From positions 1 through 64,000 of the forward strand of contig DHJC01000038.1 of assembly GCA_002404155.1 (NCBI GenBank): a DNA stretch of 64,000 nt, in the 5' to 3' direction. The DNA is from Chloroflexi bacterium UBA4730 (lineage in GTDB: Bacteria; Chloroflexota; Limnocylindria; P2-11E). The position numbers and the translations under genes are program-made. Positions within the stretch are counted from its first letter, which is position 1. The number at the start of each line of letters is the position of its first letter. Shown piece after piece: positions 7,904 through 14,928 of this stretch. Under the pieces are notes generated by a model. It was not told the origin of the DNA. It saw nothing but the letters and a program-made list of their open reading frames with translations, and did no database searches.

Positions 7904-8616
7904 AGCCCGACCAGCCCGCGGGGGTCGAAGCGCCGCGCTGGCCCTTCTGGCCGGTCCTCTTCAGCGCCGTCGCCGCGTTCATCCTCGCCAACATCGCGGT
8001 CCTCGCCGTCGGCCGCGTCTTCGCGATCCCGATCGGCCACCTCGATCAGCTCACCCCAGAGCAGATCGGCGTCCTCACGGCGGCCCAGGACGTCACCCTC
8101 GGCCTCGGGCTGATCTTCCTGCTACGCGCCTGGCCGAAGCTCCAGCTCGCCGATCTCGGATTCACCGCGCCGATCCGCGGGCGGCTCGGCATCGCGACCG
8201 GCGTCGCCCTGTGGCTGCTCTCGATCGTCATCGCGAACGCCCAGGCCACGGTCGTCGGCTCGCATCCGCAGGCGCTCATCGTCGCCGCGTCCGCGCACCG
8301 GTCGCTCCCCGGACTCCTCATCGACCTCGTCTTCGGCGCCGGCGTCGTGGCCGTCGTCGAGGAGCTCTTCTTCCGGGTCGTCTTGTTCGCGCTGCTCCGG
8401 CAGCGGCTGCGCTTCGCGTACGCGGCGGTGCTCTCGAGCGCCCTGTTCGCGCTCGCGCATGAGATCACCGCGTGGCTGCCCGTGTTCGTGCTCGGGCTCG
8501 GCCTCGCGTACCTCTATGAGAAGCGCCACAGCCTGTGGACGAACGCGCTCGCTCACGGGACGCTGAACGCGATCTCGTTCGTCTTGCTGTTCGTGCTCCC
8601 GAACGCGGGCAGCTAG
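7855..8616 (+). CDS. CPBP-family intramembrane metalloprotease (start codon not resolved)
   Basis: An uninterrupted reading frame runs from 7855 to the TAG at 8614. It encodes about 240 residues with several TM helices and the CPBP/Abi signature VVEELFFRVVLF (EExxxR), then FALAHE and NALAHGTLN, which supply the other active-site residues. Family members are Rce1-like membrane proteases. The frame has no ATG, GTG or TTG before position 8347, which lies inside the catalytic motif, and CTG occurs only well inside the protein. The gene begins around the stop of the Nudix-like gene (7901-7903). Either a rare start codon is used or a frameshift or indel sits near 7855-7905. The start given is the limit of the open frame. 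Confidence 0.7.
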   Translation, partial: GRARGGDPRTTDRAPLEPDQPAGVEAPRWPFWPVLFSAVAAFILANIAVLAVGRVFAIPIGHLDQLTPEQIGVLTAAQDVTLGLGLIFLLRAWPKLQLADLGFTAPIRGRLGIATGVALWLLSIVIANAQATVVGSHPQALIVAASAHRSLPGLLIDLVFGAGVVAVVEELFFRVVLFALLRQRLRFAYAAVLSSALFALAHEITAWLPVFVLGLGLAYLYEKRHSLWTNALAHGTLNAISFVLLFVLPNAGS

Positions 8617-8679
8617 GGCAGGCGCGGCGGCTCGTTCGGCGGATGCTCGCCCATCATCTGCTCGTCGGTGCTCACGACC

Positions 8680-9122
8680 GCGCAAATGCCCATCGGTGTT
8701 CCGTAGCGACAGGACCGTCGCGAAATCGCCGCTCGTGGGGCCGCCATTGGCGTTGCCCATTGCTCGACTCCGTGGACCATGACGACCGCCCGGTCGCCGC
8801 GAACGTCACGCGGATGGGCTCGTAGTGCTCGAGCTCAGTCCGGTTAGTTCGCCGCCTTGCGCTCCTGCATCGATTTCGCGAACAGCGGCTCGATGTTCGC
8901 GCCATTTCGCAGGTCGTAGCCCCGTGCAAGATCCAGATAGGACTTCCAGAAGTCGTCGATCGACAGGTCCGCTGCAAGTCGCGCTTTCGCCGCGTAGTAC
9001 GTGCCCACTGGCGCGACGATCTCGGCACGCTCCCCGGCGTTGGCCGTCCGGTAGAGGTTCGCCGCGCCCAGACCGCAAGCATCAGACGACGGCTGCGCCC
9101 AACGGGACGGCGAAGCGCAGGC
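8680..9122 (-). pseudogene. Decayed gene remnants, possibly SnoaL/NTF2-like
   Basis: Read on the minus strand, protein-like sequence continues across changing frames. 9122-8844 is open after the peptidase stop codon, in the same frame, and includes DLSIDDFWKSYLDLARGYDL. A second frame gives TELEHYEPIRVTFAATG, a third GDRAVVMVHGVE, and a fourth GGPTSGDFATVLSLRNTDG. The last pieces resemble the central strands of SnoaL-like NTF2 folds. No single frame encodes a complete protein. A 54-codon ORF from GTG 9008 to 8844 is the longest with a start codon. I read this as a pseudogene and see no other gene in 8617-9122. Confidence 0.4.
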
Positions 9123-9830
9123 TCACCGGAAGGCCACGCTGATCGCGTACCGCAGCTGCGGCAGGGGCAGCCCGTCGCCGTAGAAATCGTCGCCGACGCG
9201 GATCTCCAAGTGCAGGTGCGGCCCGCCTTCGGGGTAGCCCGAGCTTCCCACCGCGCCGATGACCTGGCCCTGCGTCACGGCGTCGCCGACCCGCAACGGC
9301 GCAACGGCCGACAGATGCGCGTAACGCGTCACGATGCCGTCGCCGTGATCGATCCACACCTGGCGGCCGCGGATCTGATCGAGCGTCGCTGACGGCGTGT
9401 AGCCAAGTGCGAGCGCCGCATCGAATGCCTTCTGCTCGTCGGCGGCCGTCCAGTCGGTGAACGCCCCGTCGATCCGAAGGATCGTCCCGCTCTTGGCCGC
9501 GAGCACCGGCGCGCCCGCGGTCACCGGAAAGTCGATGCCCTCGTGATATCCGGCGCGGTAGGCGCGCTCTGAGTTCGGGAGGTATTGCTCCTCTGCCGGA
9601 ACGTCGACGCCGCCGACCGGGATCACGAACCCGGACAGAAGGTGCGGGTGTGCGCGCATCGGCTGCTCGGTCGGTGCGGCGGAGGGCCACTCCCACACCT
9701 TCGGGGTCGGGCTCGGGAGCCCGGGCAGCGCGACCGGGCCGGAACGAGCGACGCTCGCCATCGTCGCGATCGCGGCAAGTGCGGCGACGGCGATGATCGC
9801 GATCAGCGGACGCATATACTGACGGTACAC
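9123..9830 (-). CDS. M23/LytM-type peptidase, secreted or membrane-anchored
   Basis: This 235-residue protein begins at GTG 9830 (ATG 9815 is an alternative). A single N-terminal hydrophobic segment (about residues 8-27) acts as a signal or anchor, followed by a Pro/Thr-rich linker and the peptidase domain. Metal ligands are visible in GYHEGIDFP (HxxxD) and GPHLHLEI (HxH), the arrangement of LytM/lysostaphin zinc endopeptidases that cut peptidoglycan cross-links. An insert of about 25 residues (around TDWTAADEQKAFD) lies between strands. The gene is divergent from pyrR and their promoters overlap. Its TGA stop is followed by 93 more open codons in the same frame, part of the decayed region downstream. 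Confidence 0.85.
   Translation of the reverse strand: MYRQYMRPLIAIIAVAALAAIATMASVARSGPVALPGLPSPTPKVWEWPSAAPTEQPMRAHPHLLSGFVIPVGGVDVPAEEQYLPNSERAYRAGYHEGIDFPVTAGAPVLAAKSGTILRIDGAFTDWTAADEQKAFDAALALGYTPSATLDQIRGRQVWIDHGDGIVTRYAHLSAVAPLRVGDAVTQGQVIGAVGSSGYPEGGPHLHLEIRVGDDFYGDGLPLPQLRYAISVAFR
9815..9820 (+). promoter_or_regulatory. -10 element of the pyrimidine operon
   Basis: TATACT matches the -10 consensus in 5 of 6 positions, and there is no clear -35. A start near 9827 would give a leader of roughly 55 bases before pyrR. That is enough for the PyrR-binding hairpin but too short for a classical attenuator/terminator pair. Confidence 0.55.
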
Positions 9831-9847
9831 GCGTCGACCTTTAACGA

Positions 9848-9865
9848 CCGGTCCTGCGAGGCCGG
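9848..9865 (+). promoter_or_regulatory. PyrR-binding RNA hairpin
   Basis: The RNA reads GGUCCUGCGAGGCC at 9850-9863. It matches the published PyrR-binding-loop consensus ARUCCNGNGAGGYU at 12 of 14 positions, including the conserved UCCNGNGAGG core. CCGG at 9848-9851 pairs with CCGG at 9862-9865 as the lower stem. The pyrR Shine-Dalgarno (GGAAAGGGAG, 9864-9873) begins in the last bases of this stem. Binding of UMP-loaded PyrR would therefore cover the ribosome site, a translational-repression layout as known in Mycobacterium. I see no terminator hairpin. Confidence 0.75.
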
Positions 9866-9880
9866 AAAGGGAGTGCGGAG

Positions 9881-10420
9881 CTGCCGATCATCCTCGCGTC
9901 CGATGACGTCCGGCGAGCCATCGCGCGCATCGCGCATGAGATCGTCGAACGGGATCGCGATCTTCCCGGCCTCTCGCTCGTCGGTATCCGCGCGCGAGGC
10001 GATCTCATCGCTGCGCGCCTGCAGGAGGCGATCCGCCGTAACGAGGGTGTCGATGTACCGCTCGGATCGCTCGACATCACGCTGTATCGCGACGATCTGA
10101 CCCGCATCGGTCACGCGCCGGTGGTCCGTGAATCGGTGATCCCCTTCTCGGTCGACGGCCGCATCGTGGTCCTCGTCGACGACGTGCTGTTCACCGGCCG
10201 CACGATCCGCGCCGCGATGGACGCCCTCGTCGACTACGGCCGTCCGCGGGCCATCCGCCTCGCGGTGCTGATCGACCGCGGTCATCGCGAGCTGCCGATC
10301 CGCGCGGACTTCGTCGGCAAGAACGTCCCGACAGCTATCACGGACGACGTGCGCGTGCAGCTGGTCGAGATGGGCGGCAAGGACGAGGTCGAGCTCATCC
10401 CTGCCGGAGTGGCCGTATGA
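9881..10420 (+). CDS. pyrR: Pyrimidine operon regulator PyrR / uracil phosphoribosyltransferase homologue
   Basis: The protein has 179 residues if it starts at CTG 9881. The in-frame window opens after a TAA at 9842-9844 and holds no ATG, GTG or TTG before the conserved N-terminus (ELPIILASDDVRRAIARIAH). CTG 9881 lies 7 bases after the Shine-Dalgarno GGAAAGGGAG and gives the standard PyrR length. The PRPP-binding loop VVLVDDVLFTGRTIRAA and the basic segment PRAIRLAVLIDRGHREL are typical. PyrR senses UMP and controls pyr gene expression by binding mRNA, and here a matching RNA hairpin precedes its own ribosome site. The stop overlaps pyrB by ATGA. Confidence 0.92.
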   Translation: MPIILASDDVRRAIARIAHEIVERDRDLPGLSLVGIRARGDLIAARLQEAIRRNEGVDVPLGSLDITLYRDDLTRIGHAPVVRESVIPFSVDGRIVVLVDDVLFTGRTIRAAMDALVDYGRPRAIRLAVLIDRGHRELPIRADFVGKNVPTAITDDVRVQLVEMGGKDEVELIPAGVAV

Positions 10421-11373
10421 CCTGGCAGCGGCGACACGTCCTTGCGACGGACGACTGGTCGCGCGAGGAGATCGAGCACGTGCTCGAAACGACGGGCGCG
10501 ATGGTCGAGGTCCTCGGCCGGCCCATCCGCCGGACGCCCGCGCTGCGCGGCCGCACGGTGATCCTCTTCTTCGCCGAAGCCTCCACCCGGACGCGCGTCT
10601 CGTTCGAGCTCGCGGCCAAGGCGCTATCCGCGGATGTCACGAACATCACGGCCAGCGGATCGTCAGTGGAGAAGGGCGAAACGCTCCTCGACACCGTCCG
10701 CACGCTCACGGCCCTGGGTGGCGACGTCATCGTCATGCGCCACCCCGCGTCGGGTGCGCCGTATTTCGTGGCGGAACGGACCGATGCGGCCGTCATCAAC
10801 GCCGGCGATGGCTGGCACGCCCATCCGACCCAGGGGTTGCTCGACGCGTACACGCTGCGTGACGCCCTCGGCGATCTCGCGGGCAGGCGGATCGTGATCG
10901 TCGGCGACATCGCCCACTCGCGCGTGGCCCGATCCGACATTGATGCGCTCGTGCCACTGGGCGCGACCGTCACGCTCTCCGGACCGCCAACGCTCATCCC
11001 CTCGGCGTGGCGCTGTGGCATGACGCCGCGCGGGACCACCTTCGAGCCCGACCTCGATCGCGCGCTCGACGGCGCGGACGCGGTGATCGCGCTGCGCCTC
11101 CAGAAGGAGCGGCAGCACGCCGGGCTCCTGCCATCCATCCGCGAGTACGCGCACACGTGGGGACTCAGCGAGGAGCGCGTTGCACGGATGCGGCCCGACG
11201 CGCCGGTCCTCCACCCTGGACCGATGAACGAGGGCGTCGAGATCACGGCGTCGGTCGCACACGGCGCGCGATCGCTCATCGAGACGCAGGTCACCAACGG
11301 TGTCGCCGTGCGGATGGCCCTGCTGTATCTGCTCGTGGCGGGGGCAGGGGCCCCACCGGAGCAGAAGGAGTGA
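10417..11373 (+). CDS. pyrB: Aspartate carbamoyltransferase catalytic chain
   Basis: This 318-residue protein joins carbamoyl phosphate and aspartate, the first committed step of UMP synthesis. Carbamoyl-phosphate-binding EASTRTRVSFE (about 48), the mobile-loop SVEKGE, HPTQGLLDAYTL (about 129) and HPGPMNEGVEI (about 267) are all present. No pyrI regulatory chain is in the window, so the enzyme probably works as a trimer or with dihydroorotase. The C-terminal tail GAGAPPEQKE is encoded by a GC-rich repeat also seen in the xanthine dehydrogenase small subunit (36.1 kb) and, inverted, in carB. Confidence 0.96.
   Translation: MTWQRRHVLATDDWSREEIEHVLETTGAMVEVLGRPIRRTPALRGRTVILFFAEASTRTRVSFELAAKALSADVTNITASGSSVEKGETLLDTVRTLTALGGDVIVMRHPASGAPYFVAERTDAAVINAGDGWHAHPTQGLLDAYTLRDALGDLAGRRIVIVGDIAHSRVARSDIDALVPLGATVTLSGPPTLIPSAWRCGMTPRGTTFEPDLDRALDGADAVIALRLQKERQHAGLLPSIREYAHTWGLSEERVARMRPDAPVLHPGPMNEGVEITASVAHGARSLIETQVTNGVAVRMALLYLLVAGAGAPPEQKE
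11338..11354 (+). repeat. GC-rich dispersed repeat, copy 1 (in pyrB)
   Basis: GCGGGGGCAGGGGCCCC is identical over 17 bases to 36091-36107 and shares the 14-base core GGGGCAGGGGCCCC with the inverted copy at 15798-15811. It encodes the Ala-Gly linker-like tail of PyrB. Given the base composition, chance cannot be excluded. Confidence 0.4.
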
Positions 11374-11375
11374 CG

Positions 11376-12575
11376 GTGCTCGGCGACCTCAAGCGCGATG
11401 CCGAGAAGCGCGGGCTCCTCACCGCGCCCGGCTTCATCGATCTGCACGCACACCTGCGCGAGCCCGGCTTCGAGGAGTCGGAGACGATCGCGACGGGATC
11501 CCGCGCGGCCCTTGCCGGCGGGTTCACCACGATCTGCGCGATGCCGAACACCGAGCCCGCGATCGACTCGCCCGGCCTCGTCGCCGAGCTCATCGCGCGT
11601 GGCGAGGCCGCCCGCGCCGCGCGGGTCCTGCCGATCGCCGCGATCACCCGGGGGCGCAACGGCAAGGAACTCGCGGACCTCGTCGAGCTCGCCGCCGCGG
11701 GCGCGGTCGCGTTCTCCGACGATGGATCGCCGGTCGCCGACGCGCGGCTCTTCCGCAATGCCCTCGAGTACGCGCGCGCGGCCGGACGTCCGATCCTCGA
11801 GCACCCGCAGGACCTCACGCTCTCGGCCGGTGGCGTCATGCACGAAGGCGTCGTCTCCGCCCGGCTCGGCCTGCCCGGGATGCCGGCTGCCGCGGAGGAG
11901 AGCGCCGTCGCCCGCGACCTCGCGCTCGCGAAGCTCACCGGAGGGCGGCTGCACCTTTCGCATCTTTCAACCGCCGGCGCGGTGGAGCTCGTCCGGCACG
12001 CGAAGGCCGGCGGCCTCGCGGTCTCCGCGGAGGTCACGCCGCATCACCTGGCGCTCACCGACGAATGGGTCGCAGGGTCGCGCGCGCTCGCGTGGGAGGA
12101 TGGCGGTCCGCGCGTCGCGCCGTTCCACACCGCGACGAAGGTGAACCCGCCCCTCCGCACCGCCGCGGACGTCCGCGCGTGCTGGGCCGGTCTGATGGAC
12201 GGCACGATCGACGCAATCGCCACCGATCACGCGCCGCACGCCTCCATCCGCAAAGACGTCGAGTACCAGGAGGCCGCGTTCGGCATCTCTGTCTTCGAGA
12301 CCGCGATCCCGCTCCTGCTCGCCGGCGTCGCCGCCGGGTGGGGGACCTGGGAGCGCGTGGTCGGGGCCCTCACGGCAGGACCGGCGCGCGTGCTCGGCAT
12401 CGAGCTACCGAAGAACGATCTCGTGGTCATCGACCCGAAGGTCGCCTGGACCCCCACGGCGACGTCGCTCCGCTCGCTCGGCAAAAACACCCCGCTGCTC
12501 GGCCGAAGCCTCACCGGCCGGGTCGTCGCCGCGGTGGTCGATGGCGAGCTTCGGCACGAGCTGGCGCTGGCCTAG
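11376..12575 (+). CDS. pyrC: Dihydroorotase with a shortened N-terminus
   Basis: This protein has about 399 residues and cyclises carbamoyl aspartate. GFIDLHAHLREPG (metal-binding His pair), FSDDGSPV, LHLSHLST, EVTPHHLALT and DAIATDHAPH define a class I dihydroorotase. Only about 17 residues precede GFIDLH, where relatives usually have about 50, so the first strands of the small beta-sandwich domain are absent. The C-terminal half of that domain (NDLVVIDPK...) is intact. GTG 11376 is preceded by AAGGAG with 5-base spacing. GTG 11370, overlapping the pyrB stop, is the alternative. No start codon in frame gives a normal-length N-terminus without overlapping pyrB heavily. Confidence 0.92.
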   Translation: MLGDLKRDAEKRGLLTAPGFIDLHAHLREPGFEESETIATGSRAALAGGFTTICAMPNTEPAIDSPGLVAELIARGEAARAARVLPIAAITRGRNGKELADLVELAAAGAVAFSDDGSPVADARLFRNALEYARAAGRPILEHPQDLTLSAGGVMHEGVVSARLGLPGMPAAAEESAVARDLALAKLTGGRLHLSHLSTAGAVELVRHAKAGGLAVSAEVTPHHLALTDEWVAGSRALAWEDGGPRVAPFHTATKVNPPLRTAADVRACWAGLMDGTIDAIATDHAPHASIRKDVEYQEAAFGISVFETAIPLLLAGVAAGWGTWERVVGALTAGPARVLGIELPKNDLVVIDPKVAWTPTATSLRSLGKNTPLLGRSLTGRVVAAVVDGELRHELALA

Positions 12576-12632
12576 GTGGGACGGAGACGCAGCGCCGTCG
12601 CCGAGCGGGAGGCGGTCCTCCTCGAACGGCAA

Positions 12633-12662
12633 TTGCATCTTTATGCATCAGAACTGTATAGT
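12633..12662 (+). promoter_or_regulatory. Promoter TTGCAT-N18-TATAGT before carA
   Basis: TTGCAT (12633-12638) and TATAGT (12657-12662) are separated by 18 bases, and ATG 12672 follows after 9 bases, so the carA transcript would be leaderless. It is the best -35/-10 pair in the window and divides the pyr operon into two transcription units. Confidence 0.7.
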
Positions 12663-12668
12663 TATGCA
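12634..12668 (+). promoter_or_regulatory. Possible operator: TGCAT/ATGCA repeats around the carA promoter
   Basis: TGCAT (12634-12638) and ATGCA (12643-12647) form an inverted repeat over the -35 region. TATGCA recurs at 12642-12647 and 12663-12668, 21 bases (two helical turns) apart, flanking the -10. Such symmetry suggests a repressor or activator site. The protein is unknown. Confidence 0.4.
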
Positions 12669-12671
12669 CCG

Positions 12672-13808
12672 ATGAGCAGGGCGGCGGTGCTCGGACTCGA
12701 GGACGGCTCGGTCTGGTGGGGAGAGGCATTCGGCGACGCCTCGAGCGCGTCGGGTGAGGTCGTCTTCAACACGGCGATGACCGGCTATCAAGAGGTCGCG
12801 TCCGACGCGTCGTACAACGGCCAGCTCGTCGTGATGACGTACCCGCTCATCGGCAACTACGGCGTCTTCGACCGCGCCTCCGAATCGCGCAAGCCCTGGG
12901 TGGAGGCACTGGTCGTGCGCGAACTGAACGCGACGTGCCGCGAGGGCACCGAGGATCTCGACTCGTACCTGCGCGCGAACGGCGTTCCCGGCATCGCGGG
13001 CGTCGATACGCGGGCCCTCACCCGGCGGCTGCGATCGTCGGGCACGCTGCGCGGCGCGCTCATCCAGGTGCCGCCACAACGCGCGCTCGACGCGGACATC
13101 GGGAACGAGGCGGTCGCGAAGGCCCGCGCGACGACCGCCCTCGCGCAGCGCCCGCTCGTCGCGGAGGCGAGCGTGACCGTCGAACGCACCGTTGGCGCGG
13201 GTCCGAAGATCGCGCTCATCGACACCGGGGTGAAGGAGAACCAGGTCCGCAGCCTCGTGCAGCGCGGCGCGAGCGTCCGCGTCTACCCGGTGGAGTCGAG
13301 CATGCGCGACTTGCTCTCCTGGTCCCCCGACGGCATCGTCATCACCAACGGACCCGGCGACCCCGCGGCGATCCCGCACGTCGCGGCGAGCGTGAAGATC
13401 CTCCTCGACATGGCCCAGAGCCGGGGGGCCGGCCGGCCGGTCCCGATCCTTGGCATCTGCCTCGGGCATCAGCTGCTCGCACGGGCGATCGGTGCGTCGA
13501 CGTCGCGCCTGCCGTTCGGCCACCACGGCAGCAATCACCCCGTGCAGGACACGGTCACGGGGCAGGTCGTCATCACGAGCCAGAATCACGAATTCCAGGT
13601 CGACGAGACTTCGTTGCCGCTGCACTCGGAGTTCTTCGTGAGCAAGCGCAACCTGAACGACGGTTCGGTCGAGGGCCTCTCGCACCGCACCTTGCCGATC
13701 CGGACCTATCAGTACCACCCCGAGGGCGCGCCGGGCCCGCGCGACAACGAGCCGGTGTTCGATCGGTTCATGGAGGACGTGCGAGACGCCGTGGCACGCC
13801 GCTCGTGA
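12672..13808 (+). CDS. carA: Carbamoyl-phosphate synthase small (glutaminase) subunit
   Basis: This 378-residue protein releases ammonia from glutamine for CarB. The N-terminal domain has the usual FNTAMTGYQE and SYNGQLVVMTYPLIGNYG. The class I glutaminase part has NGPGDP, the nucleophile Cys in GICLGHQLLARA, SQNHEFQV and YQYHPEGAPGP (catalytic His and Glu). The frame is open further upstream, but ATG 12672 gives the family length and directly follows the promoter. The TGA overlaps the next gene by GTGA. Confidence 0.96.
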   Translation: MSRAAVLGLEDGSVWWGEAFGDASSASGEVVFNTAMTGYQEVASDASYNGQLVVMTYPLIGNYGVFDRASESRKPWVEALVVRELNATCREGTEDLDSYLRANGVPGIAGVDTRALTRRLRSSGTLRGALIQVPPQRALDADIGNEAVAKARATTALAQRPLVAEASVTVERTVGAGPKIALIDTGVKENQVRSLVQRGASVRVYPVESSMRDLLSWSPDGIVITNGPGDPAAIPHVAASVKILLDMAQSRGAGRPVPILGICLGHQLLARAIGASTSRLPFGHHGSNHPVQDTVTGQVVITSQNHEFQVDETSLPLHSEFFVSKRNLNDGSVEGLSHRTLPIRTYQYHPEGAPGPRDNEPVFDRFMEDVRDAVARRS

Positions 13809-14653
13809 CGCGTCACGAGTACACCCTCGTCGACGTCTTCACCGACAGGAAGTTCAGCGGCAATCAGCTCGCCGTCTTCGGCGACGGCCGCGGCATCTCG
13901 AGCGAGACGATGCAAGCCGTCGCGAAGGAGCTGCTCATCGCCGAGACGACCTTCGTCCTGCCGAAGGAGAAGGATGGCGATCACAAGGTCCGGATCTTCA
14001 CGCCCGGTCGCGAGCTACCGTTCGCCGGCCACCCGACCATCGGCACGAGCTGGGTGCTGAGCGGCGGTCGGGATGGGACGCTGAAGCTCGAGTTGGGTGT
14101 CGGGACGATCGGCGTCACGGTGAAGGACCGCTTTGTCGAGATGGAGCAGCCGCTGCCGCAGTTCGGGGCGATCGTCGACGACCGCGGCGCCGTCGCGAGA
14201 GCGCTCTCGCTCGCCCTCGACGACGTCGTCGCGACCGCGCCGATCCAGCAGGTCTCGAGCGGCGTGCCGTTCACGTTCGTGCAGCTCCGCGATCTGGACG
14301 CGGTGCAGCGGATCCGGATGCAGCGCAGCCCGGTCAAGACGGCGCTCTACGCCTTCACCACGGAGACGGTCGAGCCCGGCTCGACGCTCCATGCCCGCAT
14401 GTTCGCGGGCGAAGCGCTCGGGATCGACGAAGACCCTGCGACCGGGAGCGCTCAGGGACCGCTTGCCGCGTATTGCGTGAAGTACGGGATCTTGCCTGCG
14501 GCCGCCGAGGTCCGCATGCGGACTGAGCAAGGCTTCGAGTTCGGCCGCCGCAGCATCCTCGACACCCGGCTGTCGCTGCGTGGGTCCGAGATCACGGCCG
14601 TCCACGCCGGCGGCAACGTCGTTGACGTCGGCGGCGGATGGATGGATCTGTGA
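13805..14653 (+). CDS. PhzF-family isomerase/epimerase
   Basis: This 282-residue protein starts at GTG 13805, which overlaps the carA stop. The PhzF signature is clear: FTDRKFSGNQLAVF near the N-terminus, the catalytic Glu in IAETTFVLP, TPGRELPFAGHPTIGTSWVL, and DEDPATGSAQGPLAAY in the second half. The family has a diaminopimelate-epimerase-like fold and isomerises small metabolites. Most members outside phenazine producers have no known substrate. Its position between carA and carB with 4-base overlaps on both sides shows it is co-translated with pyrimidine genes but does not reveal its reaction. Confidence 0.85.
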   Translation: MTRHEYTLVDVFTDRKFSGNQLAVFGDGRGISSETMQAVAKELLIAETTFVLPKEKDGDHKVRIFTPGRELPFAGHPTIGTSWVLSGGRDGTLKLELGVGTIGVTVKDRFVEMEQPLPQFGAIVDDRGAVARALSLALDDVVATAPIQQVSSGVPFTFVQLRDLDAVQRIRMQRSPVKTALYAFTTETVEPGSTLHARMFAGEALGIDEDPATGSAQGPLAAYCVKYGILPAAAEVRMRTEQGFEFGRRSILDTRLSLRGSEITAVHAGGNVVDVGGGWMDL

Positions 14654-14928
14654 CCGCCGCTGGCTACAGTCGACTTCTGACGCCACGCGACCTGGCGAGA
14701 GCGCTGCGCAGTTCTCGGGAGGCGCGCCGGAACTGGCGGTCGCTCACTCCGGGCGCGCGACGCATCGCGGCGCATTGGATCGATGGCGCGAAGAACGCTG
14801 ACATCCGCGCCTGGCGGATCGCGGACGTGCTACGGCGAGCGGACCGGTACGCGCGCGGCGCCGGTCCTTTCTATCCCACCGAACAGGACCAGCGGCTGCT
14901 GTCGCGGCCGCGCCGGTCGTCGCGGTGA
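14650..14928 (+). CDS. Small YdeI/OmpD-associated (OmdA-like) protein
   Basis: This 92-residue protein starts at GTG 14650, which overlaps the phzF stop, and ends overlapping carB by GTGA. It has LARALRSSREARRNWRSLTP, HWIDGAKNADIRAWRIADV and LRRADRYARG, the helical pattern of the YdeI/OmpD-associated family (Pfam bacteriocin-protection/OmdA), which lacks a settled function. The conserved (F/W)xxLxPxxRRxxxxWIxxAKxxxTRxxRI pattern is recognisable. A basic C-terminus ends in RPRRSSR. Placement inside the carA-carB interval is unusual. Confidence 0.65.
   Translation: MTAAGYSRLLTPRDLARALRSSREARRNWRSLTPGARRIAAHWIDGAKNADIRAWRIADVLRRADRYARGAGPFYPTEQDQRLLSRPRRSSR

Noticed and set aside
9123..9125. 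Recoded TGA (readthrough or selenocysteine) in the LytM peptidase
   Set aside because: The peptidase domain is complete before the stop, there is no SECIS-like structure, and downstream sequence breaks frame further on.
9873..9875. GTG 9873 as start of pyrR
   Set aside because: It is out of frame with PyrR, and the frame it opens is not PyrR-like.
10395..11963. 522-codon antisense ORF opposite pyrB and pyrC
   Set aside because: Both sense genes are complete and conserved, and the antisense product is Arg/Ser-rich low complexity.
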